Origin: Alphaproteobacteria bacterium
GTDB lineage: Bacteria; Pseudomonadota; Alphaproteobacteria; CAAGCB01; CAG-977
Direction of reading: 5' to 3'
Length of the DNA: 40,468 bases
Assembly (NCBI GenBank): GCA_900768875.1
Contig: CAAGEP010000019.1
Span: 1 to 40,468 of the forward strand
The notes under the pieces are model-generated. The model was not told the origin of the DNA. It made no database searches and saw only the letters and a program-made list of their open reading frames with translations. Numbering within the stretch: position 1 is the stretch's first letter; each line of letters starts with the position of its first letter. Shown in pieces: positions 26,401-33,181 of this stretch. The position numbers and the translations under genes are program-made.

Positions 26401-27696
26401 ACCGTCCTCCGTCGTTTGCGCCTTGACTTTCATGCGACGGATCATGTTGTTTTTGTATTCGGCCGCATCAAACGTCAAATCGACGGAAACCTTGTCTTGC
26501 CGCCCCCTATCGGAAAAAGTTCCCGAAGCCGCCAGAGCGTTCGCGATGTTTTTCATGTTGTCGAAAAAGACGTCACCCGCGAATTTAGTGAAAATAAAAC
26601 TGGCCTCGTATTCTTTCGGCAGCAGGAATTCGGCCACTTTCGTCTGAGACGCGGGCGCATCGGACAGGGAAACCGTTTCATTCGGATTGTTCGGGTCGCG
26701 CAAAACCAAATCGAATTCGTCCTCTTCCTCTTCCTTCTGTGCTTGAACGGCGCTGGCTTCTTCCGGGGACAACGTTTTGATTTTCACCGATCCCGTCGCC
26801 GAAGACTGCCCGTATTTAAACAGAAAATCGGACAGAATGTTTTGCCGCGCCGACGCAGAGCTTTTGATTTTGGCACTGCCGACGGCGGGCTGAAACAGTG
26901 CGGCGGGCAATTTTTGATTGGAAAACAAAGAGAACAAAACCTCCGTTTTCCGAATGTCGAAAGTGATGTTTCCGGATATGTCGCCCTTGTCCCCGTCCGT
27001 CAAGCCGTATTTGCCCGAAAAAGTGAACGTCGCTTCCGCAGGCGCGTTGATGACGCGCAAAGCGACGTTCGGGGATTCGTTTTTGCCGAACTTGTCCGAT
27101 TTGAACGAAAATCCGAACGTCGTCCCCATCGCGGCGACGTTTCCTTCAAAAAAGAACGGCCCCGCCGCGGAATCCGCCAGCAGTTCGGCGTTCATGTTTT
27201 TCCAGATTTCGACGGGCGTGTATTTGTCGTGTTTGACTTCGACGGTCGCATCCGTCATCAGGACGCCGTCAAACCCCATCGCGGCATTGGCGGCGCGGCG
27301 ATCGAAAAAGGCGGCCTGCCAGTTCCATTTGCCGTCCGGCAGCCGTTCCAGCGACAGCTTCGGATTTTTCAAAACAATTTTTTTGATATGGATTTGACGT
27401 TTGAACGCCAACCCTTTGTCAAACAGGAACTCCGCGGATTGCGCCTCCAGAATCTGCGGGAAAGTGCCGTCCCGCACATTCCCCAACGTAATCCGGCCGA
27501 CTTTTATCATCGGCGACGGCGTCATCGAAAATTGCGGCGTGCCTTGAATCCGCAAAGAAAGCCCCGTCTGTTTGCGCACTTGCGCCGTGATTTCCTTGAC
27601 ATAGCCGTCCCAGTCGTAGTTTGACGGCATGATGAAATACAACGCCCCGCCTGCCAAAGCGAGAAGCAAAAACACAATCAGCAGAAGCTTTTTCAA
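23431..27696 (-). CDS. Giant AsmA-family protein with coiled-coil C-terminal extension
   Basis: This 1421-residue protein has an N-terminal membrane anchor (LLLIVFLLLALAGGALYF) and a long AsmA-like beta-rich region (to about 1100). The N-terminal signature is LRIQGTPQFSMTPSPMIKVG and the C-terminal part includes GQGVGASMFDFAQSFDGKGS. AsmA-like proteins bridge the periplasm and are linked to phospholipid transport and outer-membrane assembly. The last 310 residues are different: a charged helical coiled coil, a 14-residue tandem repeat of KAAQEARQKAEAEA type, and a basic end (GGIIRRR). The start is TTG with a near-perfect AAGGAGG. It lies 18 bases after upp. Confidence 0.88.
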   Translation of the reverse strand: MKKLLLIVFLLLALAGGALYFIMPSNYDWDGYVKEITAQVRKQTGLSLRIQGTPQFSMTPSPMIKVGRITLGNVRDGTFPQILEAQSAEFLFDKGLAFKRQIHIKKIVLKNPKLSLERLPDGKWNWQAAFFDRRAANAAMGFDGVLMTDATVEVKHDKYTPVEIWKNMNAELLADSAAGPFFFEGNVAAMGTTFGFSFKSDKFGKNESPNVALRVINAPAEATFTFSGKYGLTDGDKGDISGNITFDIRKTEVLFSLFSNQKLPAALFQPAVGSAKIKSSASARQNILSDFLFKYGQSSATGSVKIKTLSPEEASAVQAQKEEEEDEFDLVLRDPNNPNETVSLSDAPASQTKVAEFLLPKEYEASFIFTKFAGDVFFDNMKNIANALAASGTFSDRGRQDKVSVDLTFDAAEYKNNMIRRMKVKAQTTEDGLDFPVFGASLPGDIDVSGSGRLILKKSPVLDAAVKIDGENIGTTLRWLGVETQGDLSSAALRNFRASANLKAVEGGVTLKNIDALLDRSSVRGAVGLRFGARPAVQIAAAVSEWDASLYFPRTSNAFADSFENLKSKGADEKIKALTESLTVFNDADVAVGLSAESMSFGGIDARKVKIGFTAQNGAMSVKEFSADNVLDADVRAAGTIKRFGSDPVFENFSVEAETKKFSVFAKNAGITGLPAELERQDNVRVSTVMNGTLDSMNFKAEMRADTLSVSANGQIKRKENGFAADFSAEAKADNFRKFVLLFTNKYRPMNANPGAMTLTANVSVEPLSTKLTAAHLTVGRNVLDGTLEWDKSGEIPQFSMTVGTPKLYYAEIMPSVNVLTDFNAAEIDENKPFFSPGMLAGMEQISFPKTKFDFGFMGHYKLIIALNADKVLLPGLVLSDVDASFGTTKDGNSFYMNIDKSKIDGAQAVLSAGGTVTGNTADVHIQFSLLNVNIDSVLFGDDDGPDLKQIKQGTLTLTGQGVGASMFDFAQSFDGKGSVTFDQATLTGMSYDALDPQLASLVPERKNYVRGAVFSGETVLRQGDLPYTVKNGEFLFEGIKAQYGDEQKEAGTLTYKPFAGEFRAAMSFVLKTPNVPEFWLYVTKRAGQMLVVGDNLDDLILLGVMRHDERQQAVEQQREQTRQVLEKQAQEELKRRQDLMFALEKEFSPVVQDLSKKVAELSQYKDVYQVERYFASVEKTYNSANELLEKISKGARSSDSTSNDLLEWRRQVAQNFVNRQSAVEKDFLMAMSLGVKGRIFDFFRQANAVLSDLAAKKMTHADVPAVAAAVSAVMQDVAKLKALEQQAEKEQNFEKQTVLLSEAGTVFNRVVTENGKAEAAIADVAKRKKEAQEAAKAAQEARQKAEAEAKAAQEARQKAEAEAKAAEEKKRQATIHRRGGTTSDAKEGAAAVLQPQEPALVPAKAETAGAPKTGGIIRRR
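23597..23680 (-). repeat. Tandem 42-base repeat inside the AsmA-family gene
   Basis: Two perfect 42-base copies (23597-23638 and 23639-23680), then about 11 bases of a third. It encodes the 14-residue KAAQEARQKAEAEA unit and could vary in copy number by slippage. Confidence 0.9.
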
Positions 27697-27714
27697 TGCA
27701 CCCCTCCTTTTAAA

Positions 27715-28371
27715 TCAGCGCGTCTTTGTGCCGAACAGACGGTCGCCCGCGTCCCCCAGCCCCGGAACGATGTAGCCGTGTTCGTTCAGCCGTTCGTCCA
27801 GCGAAGCGACGTAAACGGGAATATCGGGATGATGCTGCGTCAGAACGCGCGCGCCTTCGGGAGCGGCGACCAAAGCCAAAAAGACGATTTTTTCCTTGGA
27901 CACCCCTTTTTTCAGCAAAGTGTCGATTGCCGCCACGGCGGAATTGCCCGTCGCCAGCATCGGATCGACCAGAATGAACAAACGGTCGTCAATCGGCGGC
28001 AGTTTGACCAGATATTCGACGGGTTTCAAAGTCTGCGGATCGCGGTACAGCCCGATGTGACCGACGCGCGCCGACGGAACCAGCTGCAGCAATCCGTCCG
28101 CCATACCGATTCCCGCGCGCAGAATGGGAACAATCGCCAGCTTTTTACCCGCGATGACGGGCGCGCTCATTTTACAAATCGGCGTATCGATTTCCTCGAA
28201 CGTCAGCGGCAGATCGCGCGTGATTTCATATCCCATCAGCAGCGCGATTTCCTTGAGCAGTTCGCGAAACGTCCGAGTCGACGTCCCGACGTCGCGCATC
28301 AGCGTCAGCTTGTGCTGAATCAAGGGGTGTTTAATCACATGCAAATTGGGAAATTCGTTTGCTTCGGTCAT
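27715..28371 (-). CDS. upp: Uracil phosphoribosyltransferase
   Basis: This 218-residue enzyme makes UMP from uracil and PRPP. The PRPP-binding loop DPMLATGNSA and the uracil-binding C-terminal signature YIVPGLGDAGDRLFGT are both present, along with PILRAGIGMADGLL. Length is as expected (about 210). The ATG at 28371 follows AGGTAGGA. It diverges from the cdd-deo operon and salvages the uracil released there. The AsmA-family gene follows within 18 bases, so they may share a transcript. Confidence 0.97.
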   Translation of the reverse strand: MTEANEFPNLHVIKHPLIQHKLTLMRDVGTSTRTFRELLKEIALLMGYEITRDLPLTFEEIDTPICKMSAPVIAGKKLAIVPILRAGIGMADGLLQLVPSARVGHIGLYRDPQTLKPVEYLVKLPPIDDRLFILVDPMLATGNSAVAAIDTLLKKGVSKEKIVFLALVAAPEGARVLTQHHPDIPVYVASLDERLNEHGYIVPGLGDAGDRLFGTKTR

Positions 28372-28423
28372 AGCGGTTCGTCCTACCTTTAAATAAAGAA
28401 AACTCCTTTTGTTATAAAGGACG

Positions 28424-28468
28424 CGGGCGGGAAAACCAACTTTTTTTTGAAACGCCGCCCGTTTTTTT
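28424..28468 (+). terminator. Terminator-like hairpin in the upp-cdd intergenic region
   Basis: CGGGCGG (28424-28430) and CCGCCCG (28455-28461) pair across 24 bases and are followed by seven T on the plus strand. No plus-strand gene lies upstream, so its purpose is unclear; it may end antisense or short RNA. Confidence 0.5.
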
Positions 28469-28477
28469 GATTTTTCG

Positions 28478-28516
28478 GATTAAGTCTTGACGAAAGTTTA
28501 ATCTTTGTCTTAGTCT
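28478..28516 (+). promoter_or_regulatory. Putative promoter and operator of the cdd operon
   Basis: TTGACG (28487-28492) with TAGTCT (28511-28516) at 18 bases is a weak promoter. The dyad GATTAA (28478-28483) / TTAATC (28498-28503) overlaps the -35 and could be a repressor site for the nucleoside operon. Confidence 0.35.
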
Positions 28517-28546
28517 GTACAAAATAACGTAAAAAGGCATCAACTT

Positions 28547-28948
28547 ATGGACGAATTGGAAACAATACTGCAAATGGCGCGCAACGCAATGGACAGGGCG
28601 TACGCTCCGTACTCCAAGTTCCGCGTCGGCGCGGTCATCAAGGCGGAAAGCGGCATGCTGTACGCCGGATGCAATGTTGAAAACGCCGCTTATCCCGCGG
28701 GATCGTGCGCCGAACAGGGCGCGATTTCCGCCATGGTTCTGGGCGGCGACACCAAAATCGCGGACATTTATGTTATGGGCGACGGAGAGCATCCGACTTC
28801 GCCGTGCGGTTCGTGCCGCCAGCGAATCCGCGAATTCGCCACGCCCGAAACGCGCGTGCACATTTGCGACCGCAACGGTGTGCGCATCACAAAGAATCTG
28901 ACCGAAATCTTACCGATTTCATTCGGTCCGGAAAACTTGGAATTATAA
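28547..28948 (+). CDS. cdd: Cytidine deaminase
   Basis: This 133-residue zinc enzyme deaminates (deoxy)cytidine to (deoxy)uridine. The signature CAEQGA with Glu as proton shuttle and PCGSCRQ give three zinc cysteines, which is the pattern of the small tetrameric form. FRVGAV and the binding motif CNVENAAYPAG are present. The length (about 130) agrees. It leads the nucleoside-salvage operon; punA follows 28 bases downstream. AAAAGG lies before the ATG at 28547. Confidence 0.97.
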   Translation: MDELETILQMARNAMDRAYAPYSKFRVGAVIKAESGMLYAGCNVENAAYPAGSCAEQGAISAMVLGGDTKIADIYVMGDGEHPTSPCGSCRQRIREFATPETRVHICDRNGVRITKNLTEILPISFGPENLEL

Positions 28949-28976
28949 ATCGGCACAAAGAAATACGAGGACTTTT

Positions 28977-29792
28977 ATGCAAGACATTATCAATCAGGTT
29001 GCCCAGCAGATTAAATCCAAAATCGGCAGCTACAACCCCAAAATCGGCATCATTTTGGGCAGCGGTTTGGGCGGCATGGCCGACGCCATCGAAAACCCCG
29101 TCGTCATCCCTTATGAAGAAATCGACGGATTTCCCCGTTCCACCGTATCCGGTCATGCCGGCCGTCTGGTCGTCGGCAAGCTGAACGGCGTCGACGTTTT
29201 GTGCATGCAGGGACGCGTCCATTTTTACGAAGGACACAGCCCCGCGGCTTTGGCTTTGGTGATTCGCTCGTACAAAAAACTGGGCATCGAAACGATGATT
29301 CTGACCAACGCGTCGGGTTCTTTGAACATCGATATGGGGCCGGGATCGCTGATGATTATTTCCGATCACATCAACCTGTCGGGCTGCAATCCGTTAATCG
29401 GACCGAACGACGAAAACGTCGGACCGCGTTTCCCCGACATGACGTACGCTTATGACGCCGAACTGCGCCGGAAACTGGTTAAAACCGCAGAAAAAGAAGG
29501 CATCAACATGCGTTCGGGCGTTTATTTGATGACGTCGGGGCCGAACTTTGAAACGCCTGCCGAAATCAGAATGTTCCGTATTTTGGGTGCGGACGCCGTC
29601 GGCATGTCCACGGTTTCCGAAACGCTGTGCGCCGTTCATTGCGGCATGAAAGTCGTCGGCGTTTCCGTCGTGACCAACTACGGTGCAGGCATGGTTTCCG
29701 AAAAAATGACCCACGACGAAACCATTACCCAAGCGAACGAAGCAGGCAAGAAACTGCAGCGCATTTTGACACGTTTTGTAACGGAGATTTAA
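28977..29792 (+). CDS. punA: Purine nucleoside phosphorylase (trimeric type)
   Basis: This 271-residue enzyme splits (deoxy)inosine and (deoxy)guanosine with phosphate. Visible motifs: the phosphate site GSGLGGM and SGHAGRLVVG, GRVHFYEG, TNASGSLN, the purine-binding GPNFETPAEIRM, and VVTNYGAGM with the conserved Asn that selects 6-oxopurines. Length fits the trimeric PNP family. deoC follows two bases after its stop codon. Confidence 0.93.
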   Translation: MQDIINQVAQQIKSKIGSYNPKIGIILGSGLGGMADAIENPVVIPYEEIDGFPRSTVSGHAGRLVVGKLNGVDVLCMQGRVHFYEGHSPAALALVIRSYKKLGIETMILTNASGSLNIDMGPGSLMIISDHINLSGCNPLIGPNDENVGPRFPDMTYAYDAELRRKLVKTAEKEGINMRSGVYLMTSGPNFETPAEIRMFRILGADAVGMSTVSETLCAVHCGMKVVGVSVVTNYGAGMVSEKMTHDETITQANEAGKKLQRILTRFVTEI

Positions 29793-29794
29793 AG

Positions 29795-30544
29795 ATGAAG
29801 AAAGTAGCCGCCAGAGCATTGGCTTTGCTGGATTTGACCAGCTTGAACGACGACGACACAAACGAAAAAATCGTCGCCCTGTGCGCCAAAGCGCACGGAG
29901 ATTTCGGCAAAACCGCCGCCGTTTGCGTGTGGCCGCGTTTTGTGAAAACCGCCAAAAAGGAATTAAAAGGAACGGGCGTCGACGTGGCGACCGTCGTCAA
30001 CTTCCCCCACGGCGGAACGGATATTGAAGCGACCGTCGCCGAAACCAAAGGCGCGATTGCCGACGGCGCGGACGAAATCGACGTCGTTTTGCCGTACAAA
30101 GCGTTTATGGCGGGCGACAAAGAATCCGCCAAAGCGCTGTTGAAAGCCACGCGCGACGCCTGCAAGGGCAAAGTAATGAAAGTCATCATCGAATCGGGCG
30201 TTTTGGAACACGCTTCGCTGATTACCGAAGCATCCAAACTGGCGATTGAATGCGGGGCCGACTTTGTGAAAACCTCCACGGGCAAAACGCCTGTTTCCGC
30301 GACATTGGAAGCGGCAAACGCCATGCTGGAAGCGATTCGCGATTCGGGCAAACCTGTCGGGTTCAAAGCGTCGGGCGGCGTCCGCACGACGGAACAGGCG
30401 GCGGATTACATGACGCTTGCCGACAAAATCATGGGACCGAACTGGATTTCCAAAAAGACGTTCCGTTTCGGCGCCAGCGGCTTGCGCGACAACCTGCTGG
30501 CTTCCATGGGCATCGGCAAAGGTTCCGATTCCAAAGGATACTGA
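29795..30544 (+). CDS. deoC: Deoxyribose-phosphate aldolase
   Basis: This 249-residue aldolase cleaves 2-deoxyribose-5-phosphate into glyceraldehyde-3-phosphate and acetaldehyde. The Schiff-base lysine lies in ADFVKTSTGK, the second catalytic lysine in GFKASGGVRT, and the conserved Asp in ADEIDVV. The ATG at 29795 follows ACGGAGATTT. A longer reading frame starts inside punA but has no ribosome-binding site. It is in the middle of the deo operon. Confidence 0.97.
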   Translation: MKKVAARALALLDLTSLNDDDTNEKIVALCAKAHGDFGKTAAVCVWPRFVKTAKKELKGTGVDVATVVNFPHGGTDIEATVAETKGAIADGADEIDVVLPYKAFMAGDKESAKALLKATRDACKGKVMKVIIESGVLEHASLITEASKLAIECGADFVKTSTGKTPVSATLEAANAMLEAIRDSGKPVGFKASGGVRTTEQAADYMTLADKIMGPNWISKKTFRFGASGLRDNLLASMGIGKGSDSKGY

Positions 30545-30547
30545 TAA

Positions 30548-31876
30548 ATGCTGCCCCAAGAGGTCATTCGCCACAAACGCGACGGACAAAAGCTGACAAA
30601 AGAGGAAATCGACTTTTTTGTCAAAGGTGTCGGCGATTGGTCGGTTTCCGAATGTCAGATCGCGGCGTTCGCCATGGCGGTTTGTCTGCGCGGCATGTCG
30701 GACGACGAAACGGTCGAACTGGCGAAAGCGATGGCTTCTTCGGGCGAAGTGATGGACTGGTCCTCCCTTGATTTGGGGGGACCTGTTTTAAACAAGCACT
30801 CGACGGGCGGAATCGGGGACAAGCTGAATTTGCTGTTTGCGCCGATGATTGCCGCGTGCGGGGGTTTTGTGCCTTTGGTCGCGGGCAGACGGCTGGGGGC
30901 GACGGGCGGAACGCTGGACAAGCTGGAAAGCATCCCCGGCTACACCGCCATGCCGTCGATTGACACTTTTTACCGCGTCACACGCGAAGTCGGGTGCGCC
31001 GTCATCGGGCAAACCATCGATCTTGCCCCCGCGGACAAACGGATTTTTGAAGTTCGCCTGCTGTGCGGCGCGATGGAGTCGCGGTCGCTGACGACGGCGT
31101 CTTTGCTGGCGAAAAAACTGGCGGCGGGAACGCAAGGGCTGATTGTCGATTTGAAATGCGACGCCAATCCCGATTCGGACGCTTTGTCGCTGGACGACGC
31201 CAAAAAACTGGCGCAAGTCATCGCGTCGGCGACCAAAATCGCGAACCTGCCGACCAAAGTCGTTCTGACCGATATGAATCAGGTTTTGGGACGCACCGTC
31301 GGAAACGCCCTTGAAGTTTCGGAGGCGGTTTCCTATCTGACGGGTAACAAGCGCGACGAGCGGCTGGACGCGATTTGCATGGACTTGTGCGCCGAAGCGC
31401 TGACTTTGAAAGGCTTAGCTGAATCGGACGCGGACGCCCGCGAAAAATTGCGGCGCGCGCTGGATTCGGGCAAAGCGGCGGAGATTTTCGCCAAAATGGT
31501 TGCCGCGCTGGGCGGTCCCGCGGACTTTGTCGAACATCCCGACAAATACCTGCCCGACGCCCCGATTGTCCGCCCCGTTTTTGCGGAACGGTCGGGCTAT
31601 GTGCGATCGATGGATTTGCCCGCGGTCGGCGCGGCGATAACGGCTTTGGGCGGTCGGCGCAAAACGTTCGACCAAACGCTTGACCCCGCGGTCGGGCTGT
31701 CGGATTTCATCCGCATCGGCGAAAAAACGGGCAAAGACAGACCGTTGGCGGTTATTCACGCCAGAAACGAAGAATCCTTTGCCCAAGCGGCGAAAATGGT
31801 GCAGAATAAGGTTCAGACATCCGCCGAACAACCGGCGGAAGCACCTTTGATTTACGAAACGATTACAAACTTATGA
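30548..31876 (+). CDS. deoA: Thymidine phosphorylase
   Basis: This 442-residue enzyme splits thymidine and related pyrimidine nucleosides with phosphate. The phosphate-binding loop is intact: KHSTGGIGDK (Lys83, His84, Ser85), with ATGGTLDKL. Arg170, Ser185 and Lys189 for the pyrimidine base are present. Two usually conserved stretches differ: RDITATV-type reads RLLCGAM (170-176), and KVGSGAF-type reads KCDANPDS (203-210). Overall it should be active, but its substrate preference may be unusual. It is three bases after deoC. A second paralogue lies at 33182. Confidence 0.9.
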   Translation: MLPQEVIRHKRDGQKLTKEEIDFFVKGVGDWSVSECQIAAFAMAVCLRGMSDDETVELAKAMASSGEVMDWSSLDLGGPVLNKHSTGGIGDKLNLLFAPMIAACGGFVPLVAGRRLGATGGTLDKLESIPGYTAMPSIDTFYRVTREVGCAVIGQTIDLAPADKRIFEVRLLCGAMESRSLTTASLLAKKLAAGTQGLIVDLKCDANPDSDALSLDDAKKLAQVIASATKIANLPTKVVLTDMNQVLGRTVGNALEVSEAVSYLTGNKRDERLDAICMDLCAEALTLKGLAESDADAREKLRRALDSGKAAEIFAKMVAALGGPADFVEHPDKYLPDAPIVRPVFAERSGYVRSMDLPAVGAAITALGGRRKTFDQTLDPAVGLSDFIRIGEKTGKDRPLAVIHARNEESFAQAAKMVQNKVQTSAEQPAEAPLIYETITNL

Positions 31877-31887
31877 GGTGAAAAACG

Positions 31888-33123
31888 ATGAAACGGGCTA
31901 TAATTCTGATGATGGACTCCTTTGGTTGCGGCGAAGCCCCCGATGCCGACAAATTCGGCGACGTCGGCGCGGATACGCTGGGTCACATTGCCAAAGCCTG
32001 CGCCGAAGGCAAAGCCGAAAACGGACGCACGGGTCCTTTGAAACTGCCGAATTTGTGCAAGCTGGGCTTGGGTGAACTCTACAAACAATGCAACGGCGAA
32101 TACGCGCCGAACATGCAGATTCCCGTTTCCGAAATCACCGCCGCCTACGGCTATTCCAAAGAAGTCAGCAAAGGCAAAGACACGACATCCGGCCACTGGG
32201 AAATGGCGGGCGTTCCCGTCACGTTCAAGTGGGGCTATTTCCCCGCCGAATACCCCAGCTTTCCGCTGGATTTGATTGACGAATTCTGCAAACGCGCGAA
32301 CTTGAAAGGCGTTTTGGGCAACAAAGCGGCTTCGGGCACCGTGATTTTGGAAGAACTGGGCGAAGAAAGCATCAAAACGGGCATGCCGATTGTGTACACG
32401 TCGGCGGACAGCGTTTTCCAGATTTGCGCCCATGAAAAACATTTCGGGCTGGAACGGCTGTACGAAATCTGCCACATCGCCCGCGATTTGCTGAACGAAC
32501 GCACCGAAAACGGCGTTATCGCGCGCGTCATCGCGCGTCCGTTCGACGGCGAAACAAAGGACACGTTCAAACGCACGGGCGGCCGCCACGACTATTCCGT
32601 CCTGCCCCCCGCTCCGACCGTTTTGGACAAGATGAAAGCCGCCGGCGGAAACGTGATTTCAATCGGCAAAATCAGCGACATCTTTGCCGCACAGGGCATT
32701 ACCAAAGCTTTGCCCGCCGTCGGTTTGGAACAGCTGTTCGACGTAACGCTGGAACAAATCAAAACCGCCCCCGACAATTCGATTATCTTCCCGAACTTCG
32801 TGAACTTCGATATGGACTGGGGTCATCGCCGCAATGTGTCGGGATACGCGTCGGGCTTGGAATACTTTGACAGCCGTTTGCCCGAACTGTTCGCGGAAAT
32901 GAAGGAAGGCGACATCTATTTCATCACCGCCGACCACGGTTGCGATCCGACGTTCAAAGGTTCCGACCACACCCGCGAACACGTCCCCGTCATCATGTTC
33001 GGAAAAGGCATCGAACCCCGTTATCTGGGACGCCGCGAAACCTATTCCGACATCGGACAGACGATTGCGGAATACTTCGGTTTGGAACCGTTTGAAAACG
33101 GCAAATCGTTTTTGAACAAATAA
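31888..33123 (+). CDS. deoB: Phosphopentomutase
   Basis: This 411-residue enzyme converts (deoxy)ribose-1-phosphate to the 5-phosphate, linking the phosphorylases to deoC. It belongs to the alkaline phosphatase superfamily: MMDSFGCGEAPDAD carries a first metal Asp; KDTTSGHWEMAG has the phospho-Thr; and FITADHGCDPTFKGSDHTREHVP carries the remaining metal ligands. Length is as expected (about 400). It starts 11 bases after deoA and ends at a hairpin. Confidence 0.96.
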   Translation: MKRAIILMMDSFGCGEAPDADKFGDVGADTLGHIAKACAEGKAENGRTGPLKLPNLCKLGLGELYKQCNGEYAPNMQIPVSEITAAYGYSKEVSKGKDTTSGHWEMAGVPVTFKWGYFPAEYPSFPLDLIDEFCKRANLKGVLGNKAASGTVILEELGEESIKTGMPIVYTSADSVFQICAHEKHFGLERLYEICHIARDLLNERTENGVIARVIARPFDGETKDTFKRTGGRHDYSVLPPAPTVLDKMKAAGGNVISIGKISDIFAAQGITKALPAVGLEQLFDVTLEQIKTAPDNSIIFPNFVNFDMDWGHRRNVSGYASGLEYFDSRLPELFAEMKEGDIYFITADHGCDPTFKGSDHTREHVPVIMFGKGIEPRYLGRRETYSDIGQTIAEYFGLEPFENGKSFLNK

Positions 33124-33139
33124 CTTTGAATGCTAAAGC

Positions 33140-33166
33140 GGGGCATTCTGCGGAATGCCCCCTTTT
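33140..33166 (+). terminator. Intrinsic hairpin between deoB and the second deoA paralogue
   Basis: GGGGCATTC-TGCG-GAATGCCCC makes a perfect nine-base-pair stem followed by CTTTTC. It lies only 15 bases before the start codon of the next gene, so read-through (or RNA stabilisation) is implied. Confidence 0.75.
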
Positions 33167-33181
33167 CATAAGGATTTCGCC

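Noticed and set aside
26083..27624. Plus-strand frame of 513 codons opposite the AsmA-family gene
   Set aside because: Antisense shadow with Arg-rich, unstructured sequence and no ribosome-binding site.
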